Shown piece by piece: positions 1-9,755 of a stretch of 64,000 nucleotides of DNA (position 1 is its first letter; each line of letters begins with the position of its first letter). The position numbers and the translations under genes were made by a program. A model generated the notes under the pieces. The model saw only the letters and a program-made list of their open reading frames with translations, had not been told where the DNA came from and did not search any database. The stretch spans positions 62,001 through 126,000 of the forward strand of contig NZ_AZEG01000002.1 of the NCBI RefSeq assembly GCF_001434935.1. The letters run 5' to 3'. The DNA comes from Liquorilactobacillus uvarum DSM 19971. Lineage in GTDB: Bacteria; Bacillota; Bacilli; Lactobacillales; Lactobacillaceae.

Positions 1-287
1 CAAAACATGATACCCCTCTCACAGTTAACTATTCCAGATTAATTATAACATAACTATACTATGAGATATTATCTCTACACGAACACTAGAAAAACATGCT
101 CCGAGGTTTGATCAAAAATCAAGTTTTGATCTAATTTTTTATTAATTTCATATAATCATTATCCACAAGTCAAAATTATTCATCTAACTTCCAATCAACC
201 CATAATAGAGAAACACGCTATGTTCAATTTACAGACAATAATCAGACCTTGACGACTATGAGCACTCACATCTTTCAAAACCAGAGA
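1..287. other. AT-rich non-coding left edge
   Basis: No convincing reading frame, RNA or hairpin is seen here. The stretch lies downstream of trmL, which is read leftwards, and belongs to whatever precedes the window. Confidence 0.5.
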
Positions 288-800
288 CTATTTCAGCTTG
301 TCATTCTCATAGACATGACTTTTCTCTAGTTCTGGAAAATCTTGCTGTCTTAATGCTTCATAAATCACAATTGCTGCAGTATTAGATAAATTCAGTGCTC
401 TAATATGCGTATCATTCTGCGGTATTCGAATACATTTTTCAGAATTCTGCCGCATAAATGGTTCTGGCAGCCCTGTTGTTTCTTTACCAAAAACAAAATA
501 ATTGTCTCTATCTTCCTGACTATAATCAACTTGTGTATATGCATGTTCGGCAAATTTGGAAACAAGATACAAATCATCCTTGTTACCTAATGTTTTCATA
601 AAATCTTGCAAGTTCTTATGGTAAGTTATTTTAACTTTATCCCAATAGTCTAAACCGGCTCTTTTTAAATATTTATCATCCGTTGAAAATCCTAACGGTT
701 CAATCAAATGCAGTTCAGTGTTGGTTCCCGCACATGTTCTAGCAATGTTTCCGGTATTGGCCGGCATTAAAGGTTCGAACAAAACGATATGATTTGCCAT
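288..800 (-). CDS. trmL: tRNA (cytidine(34)-2'-O)-methyltransferase TrmL
   Basis: This SPOUT-class enzyme 2'-O-methylates the wobble nucleotide of leucine tRNAs, using S-adenosylmethionine. At 170 aa it has the usual size of the minimal TrmL/CspR family, which has no extra RNA-binding domain. Visible family motifs are the N-terminal NIVLFEP-like strand followed by PANTGNIAR (residues 13-21), the mid-protein FGKETTGLP (about 104-112), and the C-terminal knot RIPQNDTHIRALNLSNTAA with its conserved LNLS. The start is ATG. The weak AGAGGG site lies about 12 bases upstream. It is read alone, leftwards, with about 210 bp before the next upstream gene. Confidence 0.93.
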   Translation of the reverse strand: MANHIVLFEPLMPANTGNIARTCAGTNTELHLIEPLGFSTDDKYLKRAGLDYWDKVKITYHKNLQDFMKTLGNKDDLYLVSKFAEHAYTQVDYSQEDRDNYFVFGKETTGLPEPFMRQNSEKCIRIPQNDTHIRALNLSNTAAIVIYEALRQQDFPELEKSHVYENDKLK

Positions 801-1012
801 GACTTATGTTTCCCTCTCTACTTAACTTTATTATTTTTTTAAACAAAAAAAGCGCAGCCATTCGGTGTGGGCACGGCGAACAGCTACGTTAATGAAGTAC
901 AATCATTCAACAACTAACGACTGTTCCGTTAATTGTTAACAACCGATTTCTCTACGTTATAATACCATCGCAGCTTCAGATTTACAAGTTATTTTCAAAA
1001 AATATTTGTTTT

Positions 1013-1873
1013 TCAATTATTTTCAATCGTTAAAAGTAAGACATCAATCGTTATTTTTTCTAATCCTTTCTCTAGCGCTGCATCGATCTTCTCAGCAGCA
1101 GCTCCCCAATGAAGTGGTGTCATATACAATAAATTTTCAAAAGAAGTGTTTGAAAGGGAAAATTCGTAGGTTATTTTTTTAACATTTGCATGCGGATAGT
1201 GTTTTTTAAATAAGGATAACACCTTATCATTGCTGTATGAATAATGCGAATCATTTTTTTTATATAACATATGCCTTAGTTCAATTAGGTAATTCTCGTT
1301 TGGAATGATTTTGAACAAAAATCCCTCACTTTTCAAAATACGATCAAATTCCTCATATGCTGAGGGGGAAAACATATCAAGGATCACATCAAACGATGCG
1401 GAAGCAAATGGTAGTTGCGCTAAGTCCGCAATACAGAAAAAACCCGCCCCTTCATCTTGTGTCGCCAAATTAATTGCTCTTTTTGAAATGTCAAAACCTA
1501 CATAAGCATCTTGCTTATTCGCACGCTGTTCTTCAACATACTTTAATGTTGATCCTTCACCACACCCAGCGTCGACTATTCGCAAAGATTTGTTTTTTGG
1601 AAGCTGATCTGTTATTTCATCAATAATAGGTTTAAATAATCCCGCTCTAAGAACGGAACGCCTTGCTTGCCACATTTTTGCATCATCATAATCACTTTTT
1701 ACACCATGTTTTAAAAAATATAACGTCCCTTTTTTTGAAAAATCAAACTGATGTCCTTTCAAACAGTTAACACTTCTACCCACTATTTTTTCAAAACTTT
1801 CTCCACAAACAGGGCATTTAAAAATATCCATCTTTTCATCAACAAAAGCCATTCCACGTTCAATTTTTTTCAC
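1013..1873 (-). CDS. rlmA: 23S rRNA (guanine-N1)-methyltransferase, RlmA family
   Basis: This enzyme methylates N1 of a guanine in hairpin 35 of 23S rRNA (G745 in RlmA-I, G748 in the Gram-positive RlmA-II/TlrB type). The N-terminus has a zinc ribbon CPVC...C.KGH (about residues 20-42) that is typical of the family. It is followed by a Rossmann SAM-binding fold with VDAGCGEGSTL (about 100-110) and IADLAQLPF. The 286 aa length fits. The start is GTG, set by a GGCGGAGG site six bases upstream. It follows ybaK by 22 bp, so the two are probably cotranscribed. RlmA-I cannot be separated from RlmA-II by eye. Confidence 0.88.
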   Translation of the reverse strand: MKKIERGMAFVDEKMDIFKCPVCGESFEKIVGRSVNCLKGHQFDFSKKGTLYFLKHGVKSDYDDAKMWQARRSVLRAGLFKPIIDEITDQLPKNKSLRIVDAGCGEGSTLKYVEEQRANKQDAYVGFDISKRAINLATQDEGAGFFCIADLAQLPFASASFDVILDMFSPSAYEEFDRILKSEGFLFKIIPNENYLIELRHMLYKKNDSHYSYSNDKVLSLFKKHYPHANVKKITYEFSLSNTSFENLLYMTPLHWGAAAEKIDAALEKGLEKITIDVLLLTIENN

Positions 1874-1895
1874 ATTTTTCCTCCGCCTAAATTAC

Positions 1896-2393
1896 TCATT
1901 CAATTTTAAGATACTTGCCCTTAACCAACTTTATCAAGTCTTCTTGCTTTAAACGCACAGATCTGCCAACTTTCCCTGCTGAAACTGAAATCTGTTCAAA
2001 AGGTTTTATTCTCTCATCAAAATAAATCGGAAAACCTTTGCGTACATTAATCCCGATCGGTGTATTTGCACCGTGAATGTATCCGGTAATCTTAATCAGA
2101 TTTTTATTATCAGCCAAATGAATCTGCTTTTTGCCAAGCTCGTTAGCTATTTTTTTTAAGTTTATTTCATACTCTAGTGGTAAACAGACAACTAAATAAT
2201 CTCGTGCGTCATCACTGCCTTTTAAGACGATTGTTTTTAAAATACTTGTTGACGAGATGCCGCTTGCTTCCGCTTCTGCCAATGCATTTTTACCATTCGT
2301 AAGCCAATTAAACTGTGTTTCTTGATAAGCGATGTTATGTTGATCAAGTATCCTCTCATCATTGGTTTTCTTTACCTTGGCCTTTTTTACCAT
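1896..2393 (-). CDS. ybaK: Cys-tRNA(Pro)/Cys-tRNA(Cys) deacylase YbaK/EbsC
   Basis: This is a trans-editing deacylase of the YbaK/ProX family that removes cysteine mischarged onto tRNA(Pro). The 165 aa protein shows the hallmark lysine segment TSILKTIVLKG (about 48-58), the YLVVCLPLEYEINLKK strand, and the GYIHGANTPIGI signature (about 105-116). The ATG start follows an AAGGAG site by 10 bases. It is the first gene of a short leftward unit with rlmA and is divergent from guaC. Substrate choice within the superfamily is inferred from the family name only. Confidence 0.9.
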   Translation of the reverse strand: MVKKAKVKKTNDERILDQHNIAYQETQFNWLTNGKNALAEAEASGISSTSILKTIVLKGSDDARDYLVVCLPLEYEINLKKIANELGKKQIHLADNKNLIKITGYIHGANTPIGINVRKGFPIYFDERIKPFEQISVSAGKVGRSVRLKQEDLIKLVKGKYLKIE

Positions 2394-2497
2394 TACATTT
2401 CACTCCTTGTTAATCTTCCCCTATATTATAACCTGCTCTCAATAATTAGTCATTCCTTTATAAACACGAATAATATCAAGATATATCAGCATTTCAT

Positions 2498-2526
2498 TTG
2501 ACTTTAAAATCCGTTTAAGGTAAATT
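2498..2526 (+). promoter_or_regulatory. candidate sigma-A promoter of guaC
   Basis: TTGACT (2498-2503) and TAAATT (2521-2526) are separated by 17 bp and lie about 75 bp upstream of the guaC start codon. No riboswitch-like structure was recognised in the leader. Confidence 0.5.
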
Positions 2527-2598
2527 TAACAGTGTTTGCAAAACAAAGTCGTTAATCAACGAATAATGTTTGTTAAATTAGAATGTGAGGTCTTTATA

Positions 2599-3576
2599 TT
2601 GCCTGTTTTTGATTACGAAGATATCCAATTAGTTCCTAATAAATGTATTGTTAAAAGTCGTTCTGAAATCGACACCAAAATCAAGTTTGGTCCTATGACT
2701 TTCAAGATTCCTGTTGTACCTGCCAATATGCAAACCATTATCGATGAACCATTGGCAGTATGGCTCGCACGAAATGGCTACTTCTATATTATGCATCGTT
2801 TCAACGAGAACGAGCGTCTAGGCTTCGTCAAAAGAATGCATAAAGAAGGACTTTTTGCTTCTATTTCAGTTGGCGTCAAAAAACAAGAATGTGATTTTAT
2901 TAATTCTTTAGCCTCAGAAAGAGAAGTCCCTGAATACATCACAATTGACATTGCTCATGGGCACGCAGAAACAGTTATTGATATGATCAAACATATAAAG
3001 CGAAAGTTACCTGGAACATTTGTAATCGCTGGAAATGTTGGTACTCCTGAAGGAGTGCGTGAATTAGAAAATGCTGGTGCAGATGCGACTAAGGTCGGAA
3101 TTGGACCTGGTAAAGCATGTATCACAAAATTAAAAACCGGGTTTGGAACAGGCGGATGGCAGCTTGCTGCTGTGCGTCTCTGTAGTAAAGCAGCAAGCAA
3201 ACCTATTATCGCGGATGGCGGAATTCGTTATAATGGTGATATCGCTAAATCTGTTCGTTTCGGTGCTTCAATGTGTATGATTGGTTCACTTTTTGCTGGT
3301 CATAAAGAAAGTCCTGGAGAAATTATTGAAAAAGATGGTCAAAAATACAAAACTTATTTTGGTTCAGCTTCACAGTATCAAAAGGGTCAGTATAAAAATG
3401 TTGAAGGTAAAAAAATGCTAGTACCTTATCGTGGTAATATCTCAAACACCTTAAGGGAAATGCATGAAGATCTTCAATCATCTATTTCATACGCAGGCGG
3501 TCGAAATCTTACAGCATTGCGCAAGGTTGATTACGTTATTGTGAAAAATTCGATTTTCAATGGTGATAATATTTAA
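2599..3576 (+). CDS. guaC: GMP reductase (type 2)
   Basis: This enzyme reduces GMP to IMP with NADPH and recycles guanine nucleotides into the purine pool. It has an IMPDH/GMPR TIM barrel, with the cysteine loop [11 protein letters not shown] placing the catalytic Cys at about residue 174, then GFGTGGWQ and the phosphate-binding [10 protein letters not shown] and MIGSLFAG segments. An in-frame ATG lies 21 codons upstream at 2536. The TTG at 2599 is chosen because GTGAGG sits just before it and because 325 aa is exactly the usual length of this family. There is no CBS insertion, which argues against IMP dehydrogenase. A terminator follows. Confidence 0.95.
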   Translation: MPVFDYEDIQLVPNKCIVKSRSEIDTKIKFGPMTFKIPVVPANMQTIIDEPLAVWLARNGYFYIMHRFNENERLGFVKRMHKEGLFASISVGVKKQECDFINSLASEREVPEYITIDIAHGHAETVIDMIKHIKRKLPGTFVIAGNVGTPEGVRELENAGADATKVGIGPGKACITKLKTGFGTGGWQLAAVRLCSKAASKPIIADGGIRYNGDIAKSVRFGASMCMIGSLFAGHKESPGEIIEKDGQKYKTYFGSASQYQKGQYKNVEGKKMLVPYRGNISNTLREMHEDLQSSISYAGGRNLTALRKVDYVIVKNSIFNGDNI

Positions 3577-3621
3577 ACTTTTTTACACATCACTATACTA
3601 TTTGAATTTTTACTAAAAAAG

Positions 3622-3660
3622 GATGATGACAAAACTAACGTCTTGTCATCATCTTTTTTT
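3622..3660 (+). terminator. Rho-independent terminator after guaC
   Basis: An 11-bp stem GATGATGACAA/TTGTCATCATC with a 10-base loop is preceded by A6 and followed by T7. It probably works in both directions, because the convergent EIIA gene ends 38 bp further right. Confidence 0.9.
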
Positions 3661-3697
3661 ATAACTATTTTTTAAACAATTTACAAAACAGTGATTT

Positions 3698-4054
3698 TTA
3701 ATAATACTTTATCACACTGCCCACATGGATTTTAGGAAAAGTATACGGTCTAAGATAAATTCCATTATGTTGTGGTTTTTCCGGTACTTTTTCAAAACTA
3801 AGCGTTGCGTGTCCAATCATTTCCATATTACTTTTCACAAGCTGACCAACATAGGTAACTTCATATTCCTGATCATCTATACTAATCTTGTCCCCTGCTG
3901 CAATGTCATAACTAGCATCTTTTGTTTTAGAAAATCGTTGAACAATTGAAACACGTCTCAATTGGATCGACGCCGTCTCATTAAAAAGAATTAGTAAAGG
4001 ATCATTTTTCGAAATAGCTTCAGGTCCAATTTCAACAACTTCTGCTTTTAACAT
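3698..4054 (-). CDS. lone PTS glucitol/sorbitol EIIA-like protein, phospho-His not conserved
   Basis: The protein is 118 aa and aligns along its whole length with EIIA of the glucitol/sorbitol PTS (SrlB/GutA). Shared elements are IGPEAI at the N-terminus, LLILFNE, YEVTYVG in the middle, IGHATLSF, and a glycine-valine-isoleucine-lysine end. By my hand alignment, the phosphorylated His of the E. coli protein (in IHCHG) falls on Gln39 in IVQRF, and no His lies nearby. No EIIB, EIIC or sorbitol dehydrogenase gene is adjacent. The ATG is preceded by AGGAG. It may be a regulatory or decayed EIIA rather than a working phosphocarrier. The family call is fairly sure; the role is unknown. Confidence 0.75.
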   Translation of the reverse strand: MLKAEVVEIGPEAISKNDPLLILFNETASIQLRRVSIVQRFSKTKDASYDIAAGDKISIDDQEYEVTYVGQLVKSNMEMIGHATLSFEKVPEKPQHNGIYLRPYTFPKIHVGSVIKYY

Positions 4055-4244
4055 ACTCGTCCTACTCCTTCAAGATATCTATAGAATAAACATATTGTAT
4101 CATATGTCTTATAATAATACTCAGTGTAAAGTTTTTAGTAAAAGCGTTTTATAATATCAAAAAGCGTCCCGTTAATACTAAAACTGTTCGCTTTTCATAT
4201 CTTCTTTCAACATAGAAAAAATGAAAAATCCGTTACTTGTTATG

Positions 4245-4253
4245 TGTTATACT
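4245..4253 (+). promoter_or_regulatory. extended -10 element upstream of pgl
   Basis: TGTTATACT is a TGn extended -10 ending 32 bp before the pgl ATG. No good -35 box is visible at 16-18 bp. Confidence 0.4.
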
Positions 4254-4285
4254 GTCTCTAGTTGGATTAACAAGGAGGGTTTTTT

Positions 4286-5314
4286 ATGCAGGAAACAATT
4301 TTATTTGGAACATATACAAAAAAAGGATCACAAGGTGTTTATCGTGGCATTCTGGATACCGAACAAAAGATAATAATTAAACCGGAGGCCTTTATCCAGA
4401 TTCAGAATCCTACTTACCTACGCAGTTCGGCAGCCAATATTTTGTATACGATTTCAAAAAAGAAGAATCAAGGTGGAATAACAAGCTACGACCTAAACTC
4501 TTCAACTCCAGTTTTTTGTGATGAAGCATTAACTGATGGGGCACCGCCATGTTATATTGGCTTTGATGAAGAAAAGCAGCTTATTTTTACGGCCAATTTT
4601 CACGAAAGCACCGTTACAGTTTTCAAAACAGACAAGCAGGGCACGCTAATTAAAACCGATGAAATTATTCACCAAGGAAGCGGCCCTCGACCTGAACAAG
4701 AAGCCTCACACATTCATTACACTGATCTGACACCTGACAACTGTCTGGCAGTTTGCGATCTTGGAGCTGATAAACTCTACACATACAATGTAACATTTGA
4801 TGGTAAACTAAGTCTTAAAGCTGAATTCTCTACTTCCGCTGGTTTTGCACCTCGCCATCTTGTCTTCCACCCCAATGGAAAGTATGCTTTTCTCGCTGGC
4901 GAATTAAGCAGCCAACTTGCGCTACTTTCTTATGATTCGACCACAGGGAGATTTAAACATATCCAAACATTGTCCACTATTCCAGAAACGTGGAACAAAC
5001 ACAATGGTGCCGCTGCAATTCGAATATCTGCAAATGGTAAATTCATCTATGTCTCAAATCGCGGTCATGATTCAATCGCAGTCTTTAAGTTTGATGTAAC
5101 CAAAACAAAATTAGAGTTCATTGAATATACTTCCACAGAAGGAGAATTTCCACGTGATTTCATGCTCGACTCAACAGAAAAATTTATTGTGGTAGCAAAC
5201 CAAAACACTGACAATGTAACTTTATTCGGCCGTAATACCAAAACAGGTTCACTAACATGCCTTCAAAAAAATATCCCGGTTCCAGAGGGCGTTTGTGTAC
5301 TTTTTAATAGTTAA
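4286..5314 (+). CDS. pgl: 6-phosphogluconolactonase, beta-propeller type
   Basis: This is a lactonase-family seven-bladed propeller (PF10282, YbhE/Pgl type) that hydrolyses 6-phosphogluconolactone in the oxidative pentose phosphate route. At 342 aa it has the typical size. Blade-like repeats include GTYTKKGSQGVY at the start, GFDEEKQLIFTANFHESTVTVF, PRHLVFHPNGKYAFLAGEL (about 190-208), ISANGKFIYVSNRGHDSIAVF and FMLDSTEKFIVVANQNTDNVTLF. The AAGGAGG site six bases before the ATG is strong. It is monocistronic. The exact lactone substrate is inferred from the family. Confidence 0.88.
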   Translation: MQETILFGTYTKKGSQGVYRGILDTEQKIIIKPEAFIQIQNPTYLRSSAANILYTISKKKNQGGITSYDLNSSTPVFCDEALTDGAPPCYIGFDEEKQLIFTANFHESTVTVFKTDKQGTLIKTDEIIHQGSGPRPEQEASHIHYTDLTPDNCLAVCDLGADKLYTYNVTFDGKLSLKAEFSTSAGFAPRHLVFHPNGKYAFLAGELSSQLALLSYDSTTGRFKHIQTLSTIPETWNKHNGAAAIRISANGKFIYVSNRGHDSIAVFKFDVTKTKLEFIEYTSTEGEFPRDFMLDSTEKFIVVANQNTDNVTLFGRNTKTGSLTCLQKNIPVPEGVCVLFNS

Positions 5315-5701
5315 TAACCATGCCATATTCCAACCATATGAAATAATGAACCAACAGTTATTTTTCTTTCCTCAATCTTTTTTATTGCTATTTTGTATAA
5401 TACTCAAGTATATCGATCACAATTTTGAGTAGTTCGTTAACTGAATTTGCAAAAAAACGATATATTAAAATGGCGATTATGTTTTGGGTATCGATTGAAA
5501 ATTATGACTATCGAAGATTGTGTGGTTTAGTGGCTAAATTGATTGATGAAATACGTTAAATTATAGGATTCTAAACAAGGGGCTAAGTCATTTTCGACCT
5601 AGCCCCTTGTTTAGAATAATTTTTACTATGATACCTGAACTTAACTTGCAATTCTCACAATAATTGCATTACCCAATGTATAAGTTTCGCCGCATCCACC
5701 T
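5315..5701. other. convergent intergenic region
   Basis: This region lies between pgl and mgtE. It contains a strong hairpin (5571-5614, listed separately) and one 29-codon ATG frame (5470-5559) with no ribosome binding site, which I do not call. Nothing else was recognised. Confidence 0.6.
5571..5614. terminator. long perfect hairpin between convergent pgl and mgtE
   Basis: CTAAACAAGGGGCTA (5571-5585) pairs perfectly with 5600-5614, and inner GTC/GAC pairs close a short loop. A short T-rich tract follows on the plus strand. It probably terminates both pgl and mgtE. Confidence 0.75.
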
Positions 5702-7072
5702 TCAATTGCCTATAATAAAGCTTAAAAATAGTTTTGCTATATTGAAATAAATCAATACCGAAGTCAAATCACTCAGGGTTGAAATAAATGGACCTGAAGC
5801 AACTGCAGGATCAACCCCAATCTTGTCCATCAATATCGGAATCAGGCTTCCCGCTAAGTTCGCCACAATGATGGCACACATCATTGCTAAACCTATCACA
5901 AAACCCAAAACAAAGTTATTTTTCCAAAGACCTACAATGACCATAATCGTCATCCCAGTAATTATTCCGATCACTAGTCCTGTAAAAATTTCGGCAATAA
6001 TTGTTTGAAACAACGTTTTATCGTCATCACCTTTATAAGCCAATCGTCTAACTGCAACAGCTAAACTTTGCGTTCCTGCATTACCTGCTGTTCCTGTTAT
6101 AGAGGAGATAAAGACAGCCAAAATACTTGCTTCACTGACAAGATGCTCATAATGTGATACAAGGCTAGCTGTCGACATCCCCAGAAAGAGCAATGTAACC
6201 AACCACGGCAGTCTCTTAGCAGCCGCCTTAATCGGATTATCCGGACTTTCTTCGATATCAACCCCAGCTAATCCTGAATAATCTTCTGCTGACTCTTCAT
6301 CAATAACATCAATAATATCATCAACCGTAATAATTCCGATCATTTTATCATCATAATCAGTTACTGGAATTGCCAAAAAATTATAGTCACGAATCGTCTT
6401 AGCAACGTCTTCCTGATCTTCATCAACTTTCACAGACATGACTTGGTCATTCATAATTTCCTGAATCAGCATATCATCACCGCTAATCAAAAGATCTCTT
6501 AAGGTAACTACGCCAATCAGCCTGTCATCATCATCGACAACATAAGTATAGTAAATTGTTTCAGCTTTCTCCGCTTCGCGTTTCAGCACATGCATCGCAG
6601 AACGTGCGGTTTGGTTGCCAACGATTTTAACATACTCCGTTGCCATAATAGCCCCGGCTGTTTTATCTTCATAATGAAGCAATTCTTTTATCTCGTCTGC
6701 TTTTTCACGTGACATCAGCCTCAAATATTTAGGAAGGTCCTTTTTATCCGCAAAAGCTAAAGCATCAACTGCATTATCCGTATACATTTGTGTAATTACC
6801 TTAGCAGCATAATCAGGCTCCATCTCTTTAAAGTAGTCAACAATGCTTTCAGGATCTTCCTCGATTGCATCAAAAGTGTCACCAAGTTCATCTGGAGTTA
6901 AATAGCGATATATACGAGCTCGCTGCTTCGAATCTAGACTGGTAAAAATTTGTGCCTGCTCATAGACATGCAGATTCAAAAAAAGCTCTCTAAACTTAGT
7001 CGCCTTTTGTTCATTTAAGAGAAAAATTATTTCTTGTTTTTTTTCATGATTCGTATTTCTATTTTCGGCCAT
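5702..7072 (-). CDS. mgtE: magnesium transporter MgtE
   Basis: This is a Mg2+ channel of the plasma membrane. The 456 aa order is classical: a superhelical N domain (about 15-135), a CBS pair (about 137-265, with YVVDDDDRLIGVVTLRDLL and FLAIPVTDYDDKMIGIITVDDI), and a five-helix membrane domain starting near residue 290. The pore-side signature GVDPAVASGPFISTLSD is near 420-436. Cytosolic Mg2+ binding to the N and CBS domains gates this family. The ATG is preceded by AGAGGTAAG. The gene follows the pseudouridine synthase gene by 15 bp and probably forms a nadK-rluD-mgtE unit. No Mg2+ riboswitch was seen. Confidence 0.95.
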   Translation of the reverse strand: MAENRNTNHEKKQEIIFLLNEQKATKFRELFLNLHVYEQAQIFTSLDSKQRARIYRYLTPDELGDTFDAIEEDPESIVDYFKEMEPDYAAKVITQMYTDNAVDALAFADKKDLPKYLRLMSREKADEIKELLHYEDKTAGAIMATEYVKIVGNQTARSAMHVLKREAEKAETIYYTYVVDDDDRLIGVVTLRDLLISGDDMLIQEIMNDQVMSVKVDEDQEDVAKTIRDYNFLAIPVTDYDDKMIGIITVDDIIDVIDEESAEDYSGLAGVDIEESPDNPIKAAAKRLPWLVTLLFLGMSTASLVSHYEHLVSEASILAVFISSITGTAGNAGTQSLAVAVRRLAYKGDDDKTLFQTIIAEIFTGLVIGIITGMTIMVIVGLWKNNFVLGFVIGLAMMCAIIVANLAGSLIPILMDKIGVDPAVASGPFISTLSDLTSVLIYFNIAKLFLSFIIGN

Positions 7073-7087
7073 GATCGGCTTACCTCT

Positions 7088-7978
7088 TTAATTATTTTTT
7101 TGAATAAATGTTTGCATATCATGGGGCAGGTTACACTTGATATTAATTACCTTATCCAAAAAAGGATGCTTAAATATAAGTTGCTCGCAGTGAAGGGCTT
7201 GTCGCTGCATAGGCATGCATATCTTACCACCATAAAGGCCGTCTCCAACTAACGGATGTTTAAGATATGAACAATGAACGCGAATTTGATGTGTCTTACC
7301 CGTGTGCAATTGAACGCGACAAAGACTGTAGTTTTTTAGACACTGAACTTGTCGCAGTTCTGAACTTGCAGCGACACCCTTGGCGTCAACTTGCCTTTTG
7401 ATAATCGACGAAGGGTCTCTGCTTATCGGAAGATTTATTAATACATGCTGATTTCTTAATTGTCCCGTCAATATCGCGAGATAATATTTCTGTACCTGGT
7501 GACTTTTCAATTGCTCATCCAATAAAGAATGTGCATAGCGATGCTTACCAAACAAAACTATTCCAGATGTATCTCGATCTAAACGTGTCACAATATGAGG
7601 AATAATTCCTTGATATTGTTTAAGTTTATAATAACCCCAAACACGATTAACCAGAGAGTCATTGGGATGCAAAGATGATGGAATAGAAGCAACACCGGCT
7701 GGTTTATTAATAATCAAAAAATCGCGATCTTCGTAAAGAATATCAAGCGGAACATATGACGGGACTAACAATTTCTTAGATTTCTCGGAAGGTAAAAGAA
7801 GCGTTAATCTATCATTTTGCAGCATCTTGTCGGTTTTACGCCCTTCCTCACCATTAAGTAAAATGCTCCCACCTTGATATCTTACTTTTGTTAACAATCG
7901 GCGTGATACACCTTTGGATTTCAAAAATGTTCGAATTTTAATTGGTGAACTGCCCGCATAGTTCCAGTTAATTTGCAT
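7088..7978 (-). CDS. RluA/RluD-family pseudouridine synthase
   Basis: This enzyme isomerises uridine to pseudouridine in rRNA or tRNA. The catalytic motif [12 protein letters not shown] places the Asp at about residue 134, followed by the KTHQIRVH strand and [11 protein letters not shown] near the C-terminus. An N-terminal S4-like segment ([16 protein letters not shown]) precedes it. The frame extends further upstream into nadK, but the ATG at 7978 is chosen because TTGGAG lies six bases before it. This leaves an 11-bp overlap with the nadK end and a normal 296 aa product. It is the equivalent of B. subtilis YjbO; the target site cannot be told. Confidence 0.9.
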   Translation of the reverse strand: MQINWNYAGSSPIKIRTFLKSKGVSRRLLTKVRYQGGSILLNGEEGRKTDKMLQNDRLTLLLPSEKSKKLLVPSYVPLDILYEDRDFLIINKPAGVASIPSSLHPNDSLVNRVWGYYKLKQYQGIIPHIVTRLDRDTSGIVLFGKHRYAHSLLDEQLKSHQVQKYYLAILTGQLRNQHVLINLPISRDPSSIIKRQVDAKGVAASSELRQVQCLKNYSLCRVQLHTGKTHQIRVHCSYLKHPLVGDGLYGGKICMPMQRQALHCEQLIFKHPFLDKVINIKCNLPHDMQTFIQKNN

Positions 7979-8774
7979 ATTCTGCTCCAATAAAGGCATC
8001 TTGAACTCGTTGCCAGAATTGCATATGCCGATACTTGGCAAAATGTATACTCTTTTTTGATGTTTTAAAAGTAATTTGTTTGATTTGACGACCATGATAA
8101 CTATTCTGATCGACAGTCAAAATATAATCACTTTCACGATTAGGGTAGAGCGTAACCCAATCATTTGGTGCAATTATCATTGGAGAGCTTAATGTACGAA
8201 AAACACGATTATTGATCGAACCAATCTCTGTCATCTGCAAAACCTTTAGATTAGGATGAATAACGGCACCACCTAAAGACTTATTATACGCAGTTGAACC
8301 AGTTGGTGTTGAAATGCACAGACCATCCCCACGAAATTTTTCAAAAAGCTCCCCCCCAATATAGACATCAGTAACCATTGTGGCACTATTTCTCTTTAAA
8401 GTTGCTTCATTTAATCCCAAAAAAAACTCTGGTCTCAATTGATCAACATAGCTAACCTTAACATCCAACAAGGGGTAACTGACAGACTGACCATTATCTG
8501 ATTGTAAGCTTATGACAAGATCATCAATCTCATCATCTCTCCAATCAGTATAAAAACCCAAATGGCCTGTATGAACTCCGACAAAGCGTACCTTGTCCAA
8601 AATATTTTTATATTGATGAAAAGCTGATAAAAGCGTTCCATCCCCGCCTACTGTCACAACAATATCAGGATTATCATTATCTAAAATAAAATGAGTATCT
8701 TTAAATTTTTGGTGCAGCTTTCGACTAATCATCATTGATTTGCGGCCTTCATTAGCAAAAATGGCTATTCTCAT
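7968..8774 (-). CDS. nadK: NAD kinase
   Basis: This kinase phosphorylates NAD to NADP with ATP or polyphosphate. The 268 aa protein has the invariant [11 protein letters not shown] (about 43-53), the conserved [13 protein letters not shown] stretch, the substrate loop with LNEATLKR, and [22 protein letters not shown] with the catalytic region. Its 3' end overlaps the start of the pseudouridine synthase gene by 11 bp, which indicates translational coupling. The neighbouring relQ gene upstream is the usual partner of nadK in Firmicutes (yjbM-ppnK-yjbO order). Confidence 0.96.
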   Translation of the reverse strand: MRIAIFANEGRKSMMISRKLHQKFKDTHFILDNDNPDIVVTVGGDGTLLSAFHQYKNILDKVRFVGVHTGHLGFYTDWRDDEIDDLVISLQSDNGQSVSYPLLDVKVSYVDQLRPEFFLGLNEATLKRNSATMVTDVYIGGELFEKFRGDGLCISTPTGSTAYNKSLGGAVIHPNLKVLQMTEIGSINNRVFRTLSSPMIIAPNDWVTLYPNRESDYILTVDQNSYHGRQIKQITFKTSKKSIHFAKYRHMQFWQRVQDAFIGAEYAN

Positions 8775-8931
8775 AACTAACCTCTTTTATTTACATTCTA
8801 TCCAATTAATATTATTAAGCACGTGTACATTAAATGCGTATTTTTCATAAAGCGTTCTTAAACTCAATTCTCTACAGACTACACTTTTCAATTATACTGA
8901 GTCAACATAACTATAGCATAGTAATCCTTGA

Positions 8932-9564
8932 TTATTCTTTCGTATGACCCCTTTTATACGAAAATAAACTTTGTGCTTCCTGAATTTCTTCTCTAATCGC
9001 AGTCATTTCTTTATCTAGTTGAAATGCTGCTTCCGCTGCACGCTGCAACCGAGTTTCCAAGGCCTCTGGAAACTCGCCCTGATATTTATAATTCAGTGAA
9101 TGTTCAATCGTTGCCCAAAAATTCATTGCTAATGTTCGAATTTGGATTTCTGCCAAAATATTTTTTTGTCCCTCCAACATTTGAACCGGATATTCGACAA
9201 CTATATGATATGAACGATATCCACTCGGCTTTTTATTTAAAATATAGTCTCTTTCGTCAACAATATGCATATCTTTTCTTTTTCTTATAAGTTTAACAAT
9301 TTGATAAATATCATCAACAAATTGGCACATAATACGAACCCCTGCAATATCTTCCATGTCAATCGCAAGACGTTCTCTATTTATTTTTCGACGCTGCATT
9401 TTTTCGGCAATACTATCAACTGGTTTAACACGCCCCACTACAAATTCAATTGGAACATGTTTTTGTGACCTTTCAAATTGCTTTTTCAATGCTAAAAATT
9501 TTGCTTTGATTTCCAAAACAGTTTGTTCATACGGTAATAAAAAATCGTCCCACGTTTTTGTCAC
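8932..9564 (-). CDS. relQ: small alarmone synthetase (GTP pyrophosphokinase) RelQ
   Basis: This is a single-domain (p)ppGpp synthetase that transfers pyrophosphate from ATP to GTP or GDP, with no hydrolase, TGS or ACT domains. Its 210 aa matches the SAS1/YjbM type. Visible motifs are GRVKPVDSIAEKMQRR (about 44-59), DIAGVRIMCQFVDDIYQI (about 72-89), KPSGYRSYHIVVEYP and AEIQIRTLAMNFWATIEHSLNYKY. The GTG start is supported by AGAGGGG about seven bases upstream. It stands 157 bp ahead of nadK on the same strand, as in other Firmicutes. It probably supplies basal or stress alarmone. Confidence 0.94.
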   Translation of the reverse strand: MTKTWDDFLLPYEQTVLEIKAKFLALKKQFERSQKHVPIEFVVGRVKPVDSIAEKMQRRKINRERLAIDMEDIAGVRIMCQFVDDIYQIVKLIRKRKDMHIVDERDYILNKKPSGYRSYHIVVEYPVQMLEGQKNILAEIQIRTLAMNFWATIEHSLNYKYQGEFPEALETRLQRAAEAAFQLDKEMTAIREEIQEAQSLFSYKRGHTKE

Positions 9565-9755
9565 AACGATCCCCTCTGATCTGCATCATATACCCCATTA
9601 TTTTAACATACTCAACAATAGTAAGGTAATTTCAGAAAAGACTCTTAAAAAATAAGGCAGAAACATTGAAAAAAAAAAAAAATTTGTTAAAGTATAGTTA
9701 GCAATTAACTAAGTATAGAAAAGAGAGAAAATCATACTAGGTGGAGGAAAGATTA

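Noticed and set aside
4137-4152. Catabolite-responsive element near the EIIA gene
   Set aside because: AAAAGCGTTTTA is symmetric but misses key consensus positions.
5470-5559. A 29-codon ATG frame between pgl and mgtE
   Set aside because: No ribosome binding site; too short to support without conservation data.
7073-7087. Mg2+ riboswitch before mgtE
   Set aside because: Only 15 bases separate it from the upstream gene.
7979-8095. Upstream extension of the pseudouridine synthase into nadK
   Set aside because: The extra residues do not resemble the family, and a good ribosome binding site serves the internal ATG at 7978.
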